DNA from: Viola odorata
Lineage: Eukaryota > Streptophyta > Magnoliopsida > Malpighiales > Violaceae
Direction of reading: 5' to 3'
Assembly: GCA_963691705.1 (NCBI GenBank)
Contig: OY829539.1
Coordinates: 8,310,501-8,374,500, forward strand
Length of the DNA: 64,000 nt
The notes beneath the pieces are model-generated. The model saw nothing but the letters and a program-made list of their open reading frames with translations. It did no database searches and was not told where the DNA came from. Numbering within the stretch: the stretch's first letter is position 1; every line of letters begins with the position of its first letter. Positions 37,995-50,482 of this stretch are shown here, in pieces. The translations under genes and the position numbers were made by a program.

Positions 37995-40900
37995 ACAATT
38001 GACGGGTTTGATCATTCCAGTGCTTTGGTTGTTTGTGTTCATGTTTTGGTACTGTTTTTAATTTTGTGAATGCTCAAGGGCGAGCATTGGCCAGTGTGGG
38101 GATATTTGATTACATGTATTTTATGCATGTTTTCCTTCCATTCTTACCTCGATTTAGGCCTTGATACTACTAATTCGCTCGTGTTTCCATCTTTATCGCA
38201 GATCAAGGCCAAGAAGCAGAAATGTGCTAAAATACATACTTTCTGGGCAATTTCAGAAGAGTTTAAGCTTCAAGACTAGCGTCGAGACCATAGACACCAA
38301 TTTCTCCATGTACTAATGTACTCGGATTGATATGCAAACTCTATTTTTGTGCTGTGTTATCTGTATTTTGAGTGACTAAACATATAGCCTTGTTTGCGAG
38401 CGAGTGAGTAAACACATATCTGGTGAGGGCTGCTCGTGACTAGGCCTGATGTGGAAAAGTTCTACCTTTGGGGTCGGTATCCCAATCCTTTAATGCAGGT
38501 GTGTATCTAGGCTGGAAGCGCCTTATCGAGACCTGGACAATTGACGGGTTTGATCATTCCAGTGCTTTGGTTGTTTGTGTTCATGTTTTGGTACTGTTTT
38601 TAATTTTGTGAATGCTCAAGGGCGAGCATTGGGCAGTGTGGGGATATTTGATTACATGTATTTTATGCATGTTTTTCCTTCCATTCTTACCTCGATTTAG
38701 GCCTTGATACTACTAATTCGCTCGTGTTTCCATCTTTATCGCAGATCCAGGCCAAGAAGCAGAAATGTGCTAAAAGACATACTTTCTGGGCAATTTCAGA
38801 AGAGTTTAAGCTTCAAGACTAGCGTCGAGACCATAGACACCAATTTCTCCATGTACTAATGTACTCGGATTGATATGCAAACTCTATTTTTGTGCTGTGT
38901 TATCTGCATTTTGAGTGACTAAACATATAGCCTTGTTTGCCAGCGAGTGAGTAAACACATATCTGGTGAGGGCTGCTCGTGACTAGGCCTGATGTGGAAA
39001 AGTTCTACCTTTGGGGTCGGTATCCCAATCCTTTAATGCAGGTGTGCATCTAGGCAGGAAGCGCCTTATCGAGACCTGGACAATTGACGGGTTTGATCAT
39101 TCCAGTGCTTTGGTTGTTTGTGTTAATGTTTTGGTACTGTTTTTAATTTTGTGAATGCTGAAGGGCGGGCATTGGGCAGTGTGGGGATATTTGATTACAT
39201 GTATTTTATGCATGTTTTTCCTTCCATTCTTACCTCGATTTAGGTCTTGATACTACTAATTCGCTCGTGTTTCCATCTTTATCGCAGATCAAGGCCAAGA
39301 AGCAGAAATGTGCTAAAAGACATACTTTCTGGGCAATTTCAGAAGAGTTTAAGCTTCAAGACTAGCGTCGAGACCATAGACACCAATTTCTCCATGTACT
39401 AATGTACTCGGATTGATATGCAAACTCTATTTTTGTGCTGTGTTATCTGTATTTTGAGTGACTAAACATATAGCCTTGTTTGCGAGCGAGTGAGTAAACA
39501 CATATCTGGTGAGGGCTGCTCGTGACTAGGCCTGATGTGGAAAAGTTCTACCTTTGGGGTCGGTATCCCAATCCTTTAATGCAGGTGTGTATCTAGGCTG
39601 GAAGCGCCTTATCGAGACCTGGACAATTGACGGGTTTGATCATTCCAGTGCTTTGGTTGTTTGTGTTCATGTTTTGGTACTGTTTTTAATTTTGTGAATG
39701 CTCAAGGGCGAGCATTGGGCAGTGTGGGGATATTTGATTACATGTATTTTATGCATGTTTTTCCTTCCATTCTTACCTCGATTTAGGCCTTGATACTACT
39801 AATTCGCTCGTGTTTCCATCTTTATCGCAGATCCAGGCCAAGAAGCAGAAATGTGCTAAAAGACATACTTTCTGGGCAATTTCAGAAGAGTTTAAGCTTC
39901 AAGACTAGCGTCGAGACCATAGACACGAATTTCTCCATGTACTAATGTACTCGGATTGATATGCAAACTCTATTTTTGTGCTGTGTTATCTGCATTTTGA
40001 GTGACTAAACATATAGCCTTGTTTGCCAGCGAGTGAGTAAACACATATCTGGTGAGGGCTGCTCGTGACTAGGCCTGATGTGGAAAAGTTCTACCTTTGG
40101 GGTCGGTATCCCAATCCTTTAATGCAGGTGTGCATCTAGGCAGGAAGCGCCTTATCGAGACCTGGACAATTGACGGGTTTGATCATTCCAGTGCTTTGGT
40201 TGTTTGTGTTCATGTTTTGGTACTGTTTTTAATTTTGTGAATGCTGAAGGGCGGGCATTGGGCAGTGTGGGGATATTTGATTACATGTATTTTATGCATG
40301 TTTTTCCTTCCATTCTTACCTCGATTTAGGCCTTGATACTACTAATTCGCTCGTGTTTCCATCTTTATCGCAGATCAAGGCCAAGAAGCAGAAATGTGCT
40401 AAAAGACATACTTTCTGGGCAATTTCAGAAGAGTTTAAGCTTCAAGACTAGCGTCGAGACCATAGACACCAATTTCTCCATGTACTAATGTACTCGGATT
40501 GATATGCAAACTCTATTTTTGTGCTGTGTTATCTGCATATTGAGTGACTAAACATATAGCCTTGTTTGCCAGCGAGTGAGTAAACACATATCTGGTGAGG
40601 GCTGCTCGTGACTAGGCCTGATGTGGAAAAGTTCTACCTTTGGGGTCGGTATCCCAATCCTTTAATGCAGGTGTGCATCTAGGCTGGAAGCGCCTTATCG
40701 AGACCTGGACAATTGACGGGTTTGATCATTCCAGTGCTTTGGTTGTTTGTGTTCATGTTTTGGTACTGTTTTTAATTTTGTGAATGCTCAAGGGCGAGCA
40801 TTGGGCAGTGTGGGGATATTTGATTACATGTATTTTATGCATGTTTTTCCTTCCATTCTTACCTCGATTTAGGCCTTGATACTACTAATTCGCTCGTGTT

Positions 40901-41794
40901 TCCATCTTTATCGCAGATCCAGGCCAGGAAGCAGAAATGTGCTAAAAGACATACTTTCTGGGCAATTTCAGAAGAGTTTAAGCTTCAAGACTAGCGTCGA
41001 GACCATAGACACCAATTTCTCCATGTACTAATGTACTCGGATTGATATGCAAACTCTATTTTTGTGCTGTGTTATCTGCATTTTGAGTGACTAAACATAT
41101 AGCCTTGTTTGCCAGCGAGTGAGTAAACACATATCTGGTGAGGGCTGCTCGTGACTAGGCCTGATGTGGAAAAGTTCTACCTTTGGGGTCGGTATCCCAA
41201 TCCTTTAATGCAGGTGTGCATCTAGGCAGGAAGCGCCTTATCGAGACCTGGACAATTGACGGGTTTGATCATTCCAGTGCTTTGGTTGTTTGTGTTCATG
41301 TTTTGGTACTGTTTTTAATTTTGTGAATGCTGAAGGGCGGGCATTGGGCAGTGTGGTGATATTTGATTACATGTATTTTATGCATGTTTTTCCTTCCATT
41401 CTTACCTCGATTTAGGCCTTGATACTACTAATTCGCTCGTGTTTCCATCTTTATCGCAGATCAAGGCCAAGAAGCAGAAATGTGCTAAAAGACATACTTT
41501 CTGGGCAATTTCAGAAGAGTTTAAGCTTCAAGACTAGCGTCGAGACAATAGACACCAATTTCTCCATGTACTAATGTACTCGGATTGATATGCAAACTCT
41601 ATTTTTGTGCTGTGTTATCTGCATTTTGAGTGACTAAACATATAGGCTTGTTTGCGAGCGAGTGAGTAAACACATATTTGGTGAGGGCTGCTCGTGACTA
41701 GGCCTGATATGGAAAAGTTCTACCTTTGCGGTCGGTATCCCAATCCTTTAATGCAGCTGTGCATCTAGGCAGGAAGCGCCTTATCGAGACCTGG
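37995..41794 (+). repeat. Region 3a: B then three C*-D'' dimers (1086-bp HOR)
   Basis: M71 is the last class-B monomer (37995). It is followed by C* at 38537, 39623 and 40709, each with ATCCAGGCC, alternating with D'' at 39080, 40166 and 41252, each with GCTGAAGGGCGGG and an ATATGC 3' half. The C* starts are exactly 1086 bp apart. M77 (41252) introduces the tail GCGGTC with CAGCTG that carries into the next monomers. Private marks include GTTAATG (M73), ATTGAGTG after GCAT (M75) and GTGGTGAT (M77). Confidence 0.85.
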
Positions 41795-44700
41795 ACAATT
41801 GACGGGTTTGATCATTCCAGTGCTTTGGTTGTTTGTGTTCATGTTTTGGTACTGTTTTTAATTTTGTGTATGCTCAAGGGCGAGCATTGGGCAGTGTGGG
41901 GATATTTGATTACATGTATTTTATGCATGTTTTTCCTTCCATTCTTACCTCGATTTAGGCCTTGATACTACTAATTCGCTCGTGTTTCCATCTTTATCGC
42001 AGATCAAGGCCAAGAAGCAGAAATGTGCTAAAAGACATACTTTCTGGGCAATTTCAGAAGAGTTTAAGCTTCAAGACTAGCGTCGAGACCATAGACACCA
42101 ATTTCTCCATGTACTAATGTACTCGGATTGATATGCAAACTCTATTTTTGTGCTGTGTTATCTGCATTTTGAGTGACTAAACATATAGCCTTGTTTGCCA
42201 GCGAGTGAGTAAACACATATCTGGTGAGGGCTGCTCGTGACTAGGCCTGATGTGGAAAAGTTCTACCTTTGCGGTCGGTATCCCAATCCTTTAATGCAGC
42301 TGTGCATCTAGGCAGGAAGCGCCTTATCGAGACCTGGACAATTGACGGGTTTGATCATTCCAGTGCTTTGGTTGTTTGTGTTCATGTTTTGGTACTGTTT
42401 TTAATTTTGTGTATGCTCAAGGGCGAGCATTGGGCAGTGTGGGGATATTTGATTACATGTATTTTATGCAAGTTTTTCCTTCCATTCTTACCTCGATTTA
42501 GGCCTTGATACTACTAATTCGCTCGTGTTTCCATCTTTATCGCAGATCAAGGCCAAGAAGCAGAAATGTGCTAAAAGACATACTTTCTGGGCAATTTCAG
42601 AAGAGTTTAAGCTTCAAGACTAGCGTCGAGACCATAGACACCAATTTCTCCATGTACTAATGTACTCGGATTGATATGCAAACTCTATTTTTGTGCTGTG
42701 TTATCTGCATTTTGAGTGACTAAACATATAGCCTTGTTTGCCAGCGAGTGAGTAAACACATATCTGGTGAGGGCTGCTCGTGACTAGGCCTGATGTGGAA
42801 AAGTTCTACCTTTGGGGTCGGTATCCCAATCCTTTAATGCAGGTGTGCATCTAGGCAGGAAGCGCCTTATCGAGACCTGGACAATTGACGGGTTTGATCA
42901 TTCCAGTGCTTTGGTTGTTTGTGTTCATGTTTTGGTACTGTTTTTAATTTTGTGAATGCTGAAGGGCGGGCATTGGGCAGTGTGGGGATATTTGATTACA
43001 TGTATTTTATGCATGTTTTTCCTTCCATTCTTACCTCGATTTAGGCCTTGATACTACTAATTCGCTCGTGTTTCCATCTTTATCGCAGATCAAGGCCAAG
43101 AAGCAGAAATGTGCTAAAAGACATACTTTCTGGGCAATTTCAGAAGAGTTTAAGCTTCAAGACTAGCGTCGAGACCATAGACACCAATTTCTCCATGTAC
43201 TAATGTACTCGGATTGATATGCAAACTCTATTTTTGTGCTGTGTTATCTGCATTTTGAGTGACTAAACATATAGGCTTGTTTGCGAGCGAGTGAGTAAAC
43301 ACATATCTGGTGAGGGCTGCTCGTGACTAGGCCTGATGTGGAAAAGTTCTACCTTTGCGGTCGGTATCCCAATCCTTTAATGCAGCTGTGCATCTAGGCA
43401 GGAAGCGCCTTATCGAGACCTGGACAATTGACGGGTTTGATCATTCCAGTGCTTTGGTTGTTTGTGTTCATGTTTTGGTACTGTTTTTAATTTTGTGTAT
43501 GCTCAAGGGCGAGCATTGGGCAGTGTGGGGATATTTGATTACATGTATTTTATGCATGTTTTTCCTTCCATTCTTACCTCGATTTAGGCCTTGATACTAC
43601 TAATTCGCTCGTGTTTCCATCTTTATCGCAGATCAAGGCCAAGAAGCAGAAATGTGCTAAAAGACATACTTTCTGGGCAATTTCAGAAGAGTTTAAGCTT
43701 CAAGACTAGCGTCGAGACCATAGACACCAATTTCTCCATGTACTAATGTACTCGGATTGATATGCAAACTCTATTTTTGTGCTGTGTTATCTGCATTTTG
43801 AGTGACTAAACATATAGCCTTGTTTGCGAGCGAGTGAGTAAACACATATCTGGTGAGGGTTGCTCGTGACTAGGCCTGATGTGGAAAATTTCTACCTTTG
43901 GGGTCGGTATCCCATTGCTTTAACGCAGGTGTGCATCTAGGCAGGAAGCGCCTTATCGAGAGCTGGACAATTGACGGGTTTGATCATTCCAGTGCTTTGG
44001 TTGTTTGTGTTCATGTTTTGGGACTGTTTTTAATTTTATGAATGCAGAAGGGCGGGCATTGGGCAGTGTGGGGATATTTGATTACATGTATTTTATGCAT
44101 GTTTTTCTTTCCATTCTTACCTCGATTTAGGCCTTGATACTACTAATTCGCTCGTGTTTCCATCTTTATCGCAGATCAAGGCCAAGAAGCAGAAATGTGC
44201 TAAAAGACATACTTTCTGGGCAATTTCAGAAGAGTTTAAGCTTCAAGACTAGCGTCGAGACCATAGACACCAACTTCTCCATGTACTAATGTACTCGGAT
44301 TGATATGCAAACTCTATTTTTGTGCTGTGTTATCTGCATTTTGAGTGACTAAACATATAGCCTTGTTTGCGAGCGAGTGAGTAAACACATATCTGGTGAG
44401 GGCTGCTCGTGACTAGGCCTGATGTGGAAAAGTTCTACCTTTGGGGTCGGTATCCCAATGCTTTAATGCAGGTGTGCATCTAGGCAGGAAGCGCCTTATC
44501 GAGAGCTGGACAATTGACGGGTTTGATCATTCCAGTGCTTTGGTTGTTTGTGTTCATGTTTTGGGACTGTTTTTAATTTTATGAATGCTGAAGGGCGGGC
44601 ATTGGGCAGTGTGGGGATATTTGATTACATGTATTTTATGCATGTTTTTCCTTCCATTCTTACCTCGATTTAGGCCTTGATACTACTAATTCGCTCGTGT

Positions 44701-45052
44701 TTCCATCTTTATCGCAGATCAAGGCCAAGAAGCAGAAATGTGCTAAAAGACATACTTTCTGGGCAATTTCAGAAGAGTTTAAGCTTCAAGACTAGCGTCG
44801 AGACCATAGACACCAATTTCTCCATGTACTAATGTACTCGGATTGATATGCAAACTCTATTTTTGTGCTGTGTTATCTGCATTTTGAGTGACTAAACATA
44901 TAGCCTTGTTTACGAGCGAGTGAGTAAACACATATCTGGTGAGGGCTGCTCGTGACTAGGCCTGATGTGGAAAAGTTCTACCTTTGGGGTCGGTATCCCA
45001 ATGCTTTAATGCAGGTGTGCATCTAGGCAGGAAGCGCCTTATCGAGACCTGG
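41795..45052 (+). repeat. Region 3b: transition M78-M83: I-I-D''-I-J-J
   Basis: Starts are 41795, 42338, 42881, 43424, 43967 and 44510. Class I (GTGTATGCTCAAG) appears here for the first time. PvuII-type CAGCTG tails occur at 41754-41759, 42297-42302 and 43383-43388. M81 ends with the five-change tail described under region 4. M82 (private ATGCAGAAGG, TTTCTTTCC, CAACTTC) and M83 are the first J monomers. Confidence 0.8.
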
Positions 45053-46138
45053 ACAATTGACGGGTTTGATCATTCCAGTGCTTTGGTTGTTTGTGTTCAT
45101 GTTTTGGTACTGTTTTTAATTTTGTGTATGCTCAAGGGCGAGCATTGGGCAGTGTGGGGATATTTGATTACATGTATTTTATGCATGTTTTTCCTTCCAT
45201 TCTTACCTCGATTTAGGCCTTGATACTACTAATTCGCTCGTGTTTCCATCTTTATCGCAGATCAAGGCCAAGAAGCAGAAATGTGCTAAAAGACATACTT
45301 TCTGGGCAATTTCAGAAGAGTTTAAGCTTCAAGACTAGCGTCGAGACCATAGACACGAATTTCTCCATGTACTAATGTACTCGGATTGATATGCAAACTC
45401 TATTTTTGTGCTGTGTTATCTGCATTTTGAGTGACTAAACATATAGCCTTGTTTACGAGCGAGTGAGTAAACACATATCTGGTGAGGGCTGCTCGTGACT
45501 AGGCCTGATGTGGAAAAGTTCTACCTTTGGGGTCGGTATCCCAATGCTTTAATGCAGGTGTGCATCTAGGCAGGAAGCGCCTTATCGAGACCTGGACAAT
45601 TGACGGGTTTGATCATTCCAGTGCTTTGGTTGTTTGTGTTCATGTTTTGGGACTGTTTTTTATTTTGTGAATGCTCAAGGGCGAGCATTGGGCAGTGTGG
45701 GGATATTTTATTACATGTATTTTATGCATGTTTTTCCTTCCATTCTTACCTCGATTTAGGCCTTGATACTACTAATTCGCTCGTGTTTCCATCTTTATTG
45801 CAGATCAAGGCCAAGAAGGAGAAATGTGCGAAAAGACATACTTTCTGGGCAATTTAAGAAGAGTTTAAGCTTCAACACTAGCGTCGAGACCATAGACACC
45901 AATTTCTCCATGTACTAATGTACTCGGATTGATATGCAAACTCTATTTTTGTGCTGTGTTATCTGCATTTTGAGTGACTAAACATATAGCCTTGTTTACG
46001 AGCGAGTGAGTAAACACATATCTGGTGTGGGCTGCTCGTGACTAGGCCTGATGTGGAAAAGTTCTACCTTTGGGGTCGGTATCCCAATGCTTTAATGCAG
46101 GTGTGCATCTAGGCAGGAAGCGCCTTATCGAGACCTGG

Positions 46139-48310
46139 ACAATTGACGGGTTTGATCATTCCAGTGCTTTGGTTGTTTGTGTTCATGTTTTGGTACTGTT
46201 TTTAATTTTGTGTATGCTCAAGGGCGAGCATTGGGCAGTGTGGGGATATTTGATTACATGTATTTTATGCATGTTTTTCCTTCCATTCTTACCTCGATTT
46301 AGGCCTTGATACTACTAATTCGCTCGTGTTTCCATCTTTATCGCAGATCAAGGCCAAGAAGCAGAAATGTGCTAAAAGACATACTTTCTGGGCAATTTCA
46401 GAAGAGTTTAAGCTTCAAGACTAGCGTCGAGACCATAGACACCAATTTCTCCATGTACTAATGTACTCGGATTGATATGCAAACTCTATTTTTGTGCTGT
46501 GTTATCTGCATTTTGAGTGACTAAACATATAGCCTTGTTTGCGAGCGAGTGAGTAAACACATATCTGGTGAGGGTTGCTCGTGACTAGGCCTGATGTGGA
46601 AAATTTCTACCTTTGGGGTCGGTATCCCATTGCTTTAACGCAGGTGTGCATCTAGGCAGGAAGTGCCTTATCGAGAGCTGGACAATTGACGGGTTTGATC
46701 ATTCCAGTGCTTTGGTTGTTTGTGTTCATGTTTTGGGACTGTTTTTAATTTTATGAATGCTGAAGGGCGGGCATTGGGCAGTGTGGGGATATTTGATTAC
46801 ATGTATTTTATGCATGTTTTTCCTTCCATTCTTACCTCGATTTAGGCCTTGATACTACTAATTCGCTCGTGTTTCCATCTTTATCGCAGATCAAGGCCAA
46901 GAAGCAGAAATGTGCTAAAAGACATACTTTCTGGGCAATTTCAGAAGAGTTTAAGCTTCAAGACTAGCGTCGAGACCATAGACACCAATTTCTCCATGTA
47001 CTAATGTACTCGGATTGATATGCAAACTCTATTTTTGTGCTGTGTTATCTGCATTTTGAGTGACTAAACATATAGCCTTGTTTACGAGCGAGTGAGTAAA
47101 CACATATCTGGTGAGGGCTGCTCGTGACTAGGCCTGATGTGGAAAAGTTCTACCTTTGGGGTCGGTATCCCAATGCTTTAATGCAGGTGTGCATCTAGGC
47201 AGGAAGCGCCTTATCGAGACCTGGACAATTGACGGGTTTGATCATTCCAGTGCTTTGGTTGTTTGTGTTCATGTTTTGGGACTGTTTTTTATTTTGTGAA
47301 TGCTCAAGGGCGAGCATTGGGCAGTGTGGGGATATTTTATTACATGTATTTTATGCATGTTTTTCCTTCCATTCTTACCTCGATTTAGGCCTTGATACTA
47401 CTAATTCGCTTGTGTTTCCATCTTTATTGCAGATCAAGGCCAAGAAGGAGAAATGTGCGAAAAGACATACTTTCTGGGCAATTTAAGAAGAGTTTAAGCT
47501 TCAAGACTAGCGTCGAGACCATAGACACCAATTTCTCCATGTACTAATGTACTCGGATTGATATGCAAACTCTATTTTTGTGATGTGTTATCTGCATTTT
47601 GAGTGACTAAACATATAGCCTTGTTTGCGAGCGAGTGAGTAAACACATATCTGGTGAGGGTTGCTCGTGACTAGGCCTGATGTGGAAAAGTTCTACCTTT
47701 GGGGTCGGTATCCCAATGCTTTAATGCAGGTGTGCATCTAGGCAGGAAGCGCCTTATCGAGAGCTGGACAATTGACGGGTTTGATCATTCCAGTGCTTTG
47801 GTTGTTTGTGTTCATGTTTTGGTACTGTTTTTAATTTTATGAATGCTGAAGGGCGGGCATTGGGCAGTGTGGGGATATTTGATTACATGTATTTTATGCA
47901 TGTTTTTCCTTCCATTCTTACCTCGATTTAGGCCTTGATACTACTAATTCGCTCGTGTTTCCATCTTTATCGCAGATCAAGGCCAAGAAGCAGAAATGTG
48001 CTAAAAGACATACTTTCTGGGCAATTTCAGAAGAGTTTAAGCTTCAAGACTAGCGTCGAGACCATAGACACCAATTTCTCCATGTACTAATGTACTCGGA
48101 TTGATATGCAAACTCTATTTTTGTGCTGTGTTATCTGCATTTTGAGTGACTAAACATATAGCCTTGTTTACGAGCGAGTGAGTAAACACATATCTGGTGA
48201 GGGCTGCTCGTGACTAGGCCTGATGTGGAAAAGTTCTACCTTTGGGGTCGGTATCCCAATGCTTTAATGCAGGTGTGCATCTAGGCAGGAAGCGCCTTAT
48301 CGAGACCTGG
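46139..48310 (+). repeat. Tetramer HOR copy 1: M86-M89, I-J-K-J'
   Basis: I 46139 with the five-change tail and private GGAAGTGCC, J 46682, K 47225 with CGCTTGTG and TGATGTG private changes, J' 47768 with GGTACTG in place of GGGACTG. It is exactly 2172 bp long. Confidence 0.82.
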
Positions 48311-50482
48311 ACAATTGACGGGTTTGATCATTCCAGTGCTTTGGTTGTTTGTGTTCATGTTTTGGTACTGTTTTTAATTTTGTGTATGCTCAAGGGCGAG
48401 CATTGGGCAGTGTGGGGATATTTGATTACATGTATTTTATGCATGTTTTTCCTTCCATTCTTACCTCGATTTAGGCCTTGATACTACTAATTCGCTCGTG
48501 TTTCCATCTTTATCGCAGATCAAGGCCAAGAAGCAGAAATGTGCTAAAAGACATACTTTCTGGGCAATTTCAGAAGAGTTTAAGCTTCAAGACTAGCGTC
48601 GAGACCATAGACACCAATTTCTCCATGTACTAATGTACTCGGATTGATATGCAAACTCTATTTTTGTGCTGTGTTATCTGCATTTTGAGTGACTAAACAT
48701 ATAGCCTTGTTTGCGAGCGAGTGAGTAAACACATATCTGGTGAGGGTTGCTCGTGACTAGGCCTGATGTGGAAAATTTCTACCTTTGGGGTCGGTATCCC
48801 ATTGCTTTAACGCAGGTGTGCATCTAGGCAGGAAGCGCCTTATCGAGAGCTGGACAATTGACGGGTTTGATCATTCCAGTGCTTTGGTTGTTTGTGTTCA
48901 TGTTTTGGGACTGTTTTTAATTTTATGAATGCTGAAGGGCGGGCATTGGGCAGTGTGGGGATATTTGATTACATGTATTTTATGCATGTTTTTCCTTCCA
49001 TTCTTACCTCGATTTAGGCCTTGATACTACTAATTCGCTCGTGTTTCCATCTTTATCGCAGATCAAGGCCAAGAAGCAGAAATGTGCTAAAAGACATACT
49101 TTCTGGGCAATTTCAGAAGAGTTTAAGCTTCAAGACTAGCGTCGAGACCATAGACACCAATTTCTCCATGTACTAATGTACTCGGATTGATATGCAAACT
49201 GTATTTTTGTGCTGTGTTATCTGCATTTTGAGTGACTAAACATATAGCCTTGTTTGCGAGCGAGTGAGTAAACACATATCTGGTGAGGGCTGCTCGTGAC
49301 TAGGCCTGATGTGGAAAAGTTCTACCTTTGGGGTCGGTATCCCAATGCTTTAATGCAGGTGTGCATCTAGGCAGGAAGCGCCTTATCGAGAGCTGGACAA
49401 TTGACGGGTTTGATCATTCCAGTGCTTTGGTTGTTTGTGTTCATGTTTTGGGACTGTTTTTAATTTTATGAATGCTGAAGGGCGGGCATTGGGCAGTGTG
49501 GGGATATTTGATTACATGTATTTTATGCATGTTTTTCCTTCCATTCTTACCTCGATTTAGGCCTTGATACTACTAATTCGCTCGTGTTTCCATCTTTATT
49601 GCAGATCAAGGCCAAGAAGGAGAAATGTGCGAAAAGACATACTTTCTGGGCAATTTAAGAAGAGTTTAAGCTTCAAGACTAGCGTCGAGACCATAGACAC
49701 CAATTTCTCCATGTACTAATGTACTCGGATTGATATGCAAACTCTATTTTTGTGCTGTGTTATCTGCATTTTGAGTGACTAAACATATAGCCTTGTTTGC
49801 AAGCGAGTGAGTAAACACATATCTGGTGAGGGTTGCTCGTGACTAGGCCTGATGTGGAAAAGTTCTACCTTTGGGGTCGGTATCCCAATGCTTTAATGCA
49901 GGTGTGCATCTAGGCAGGAAGCGCCTTATCGAGAGCTGGACAATTGACGGGTTTGATCATTCCAGTGCTTTGGTTGTTTGTGTTCATGTTTTGGTACTGT
50001 TTTTAATTTTATGAATGCTGAAGGGCGGGCATTGGGCAGTGTGGGGATATTTGATTACATGTATTTTATGCATGTTTTTCCTTCCATTCTTACCTCGATT
50101 TAGGCCTTGATACTACTAATTCGCTCGTGTTTCCATCTTTATCGCAGATCAAGGCCAAGAAGCAGAAATGTGCTAAAAGACATACTTTCTGGGCAATTTC
50201 AGAAGAGTTTAAGCTTCAAGACTAGCGTCGAGACCATAGACACCAATTTCTCCATGTACTAATGTACTCGGATTGATATGCAAACTCTATTTTTGTGCTG
50301 TGTTATCTGCATTTTGAGTGACTAAACATATAGCCTTGTTTACGAGCGAGTGAGTAAACACATATCTGGTGAGGGCTGCTCGTGACTAGGCCTGATGTGG
50401 AAAAGTTCTACCTTTGGGGTCGGTATCCCAATGCTTTAATGCAGGTGTGCATCTAGGCAGGAAGCGCCTTATCGAGACCTGG
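48311..50482 (+). repeat. Tetramer HOR copy 2: M90-M93, I-J-J/K-J'
   Basis: I 48311, J 48854 (private AACTGTATT), J/K hybrid 49397, J' 49940. Its length is exactly 2172 bp. The third position is J-like up to at least 49510 and K-like from 49600, so only the 3' half was converted or exchanged. Confidence 0.82.

Noticed and set aside
41726..41965. ORFs of 77-79 codons starting at TTG in the GGGGTCGGTATCCC tail and ending near the CGATTTAG
   Set aside because: They recur only because the monomer recurs, start at a non-ATG codon, straddle the tail and intron-like part of the satellite, and disappear with single-site variants (GTGTATG versus GTGAATG). There is no domain or motif.
45600..45857. 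85- to 93-codon ORFs in class K monomers (for example 45600, 47229, 52116, 54832, 55918)
   Set aside because: They are extended by the GGGACTG plus six-T variant and read hydrophobic low-complexity sequence from a T-rich tract into the exon-like frame. They start at TTG inside the monomer. Chance ORFs of satellite DNA are the simplest explanation.
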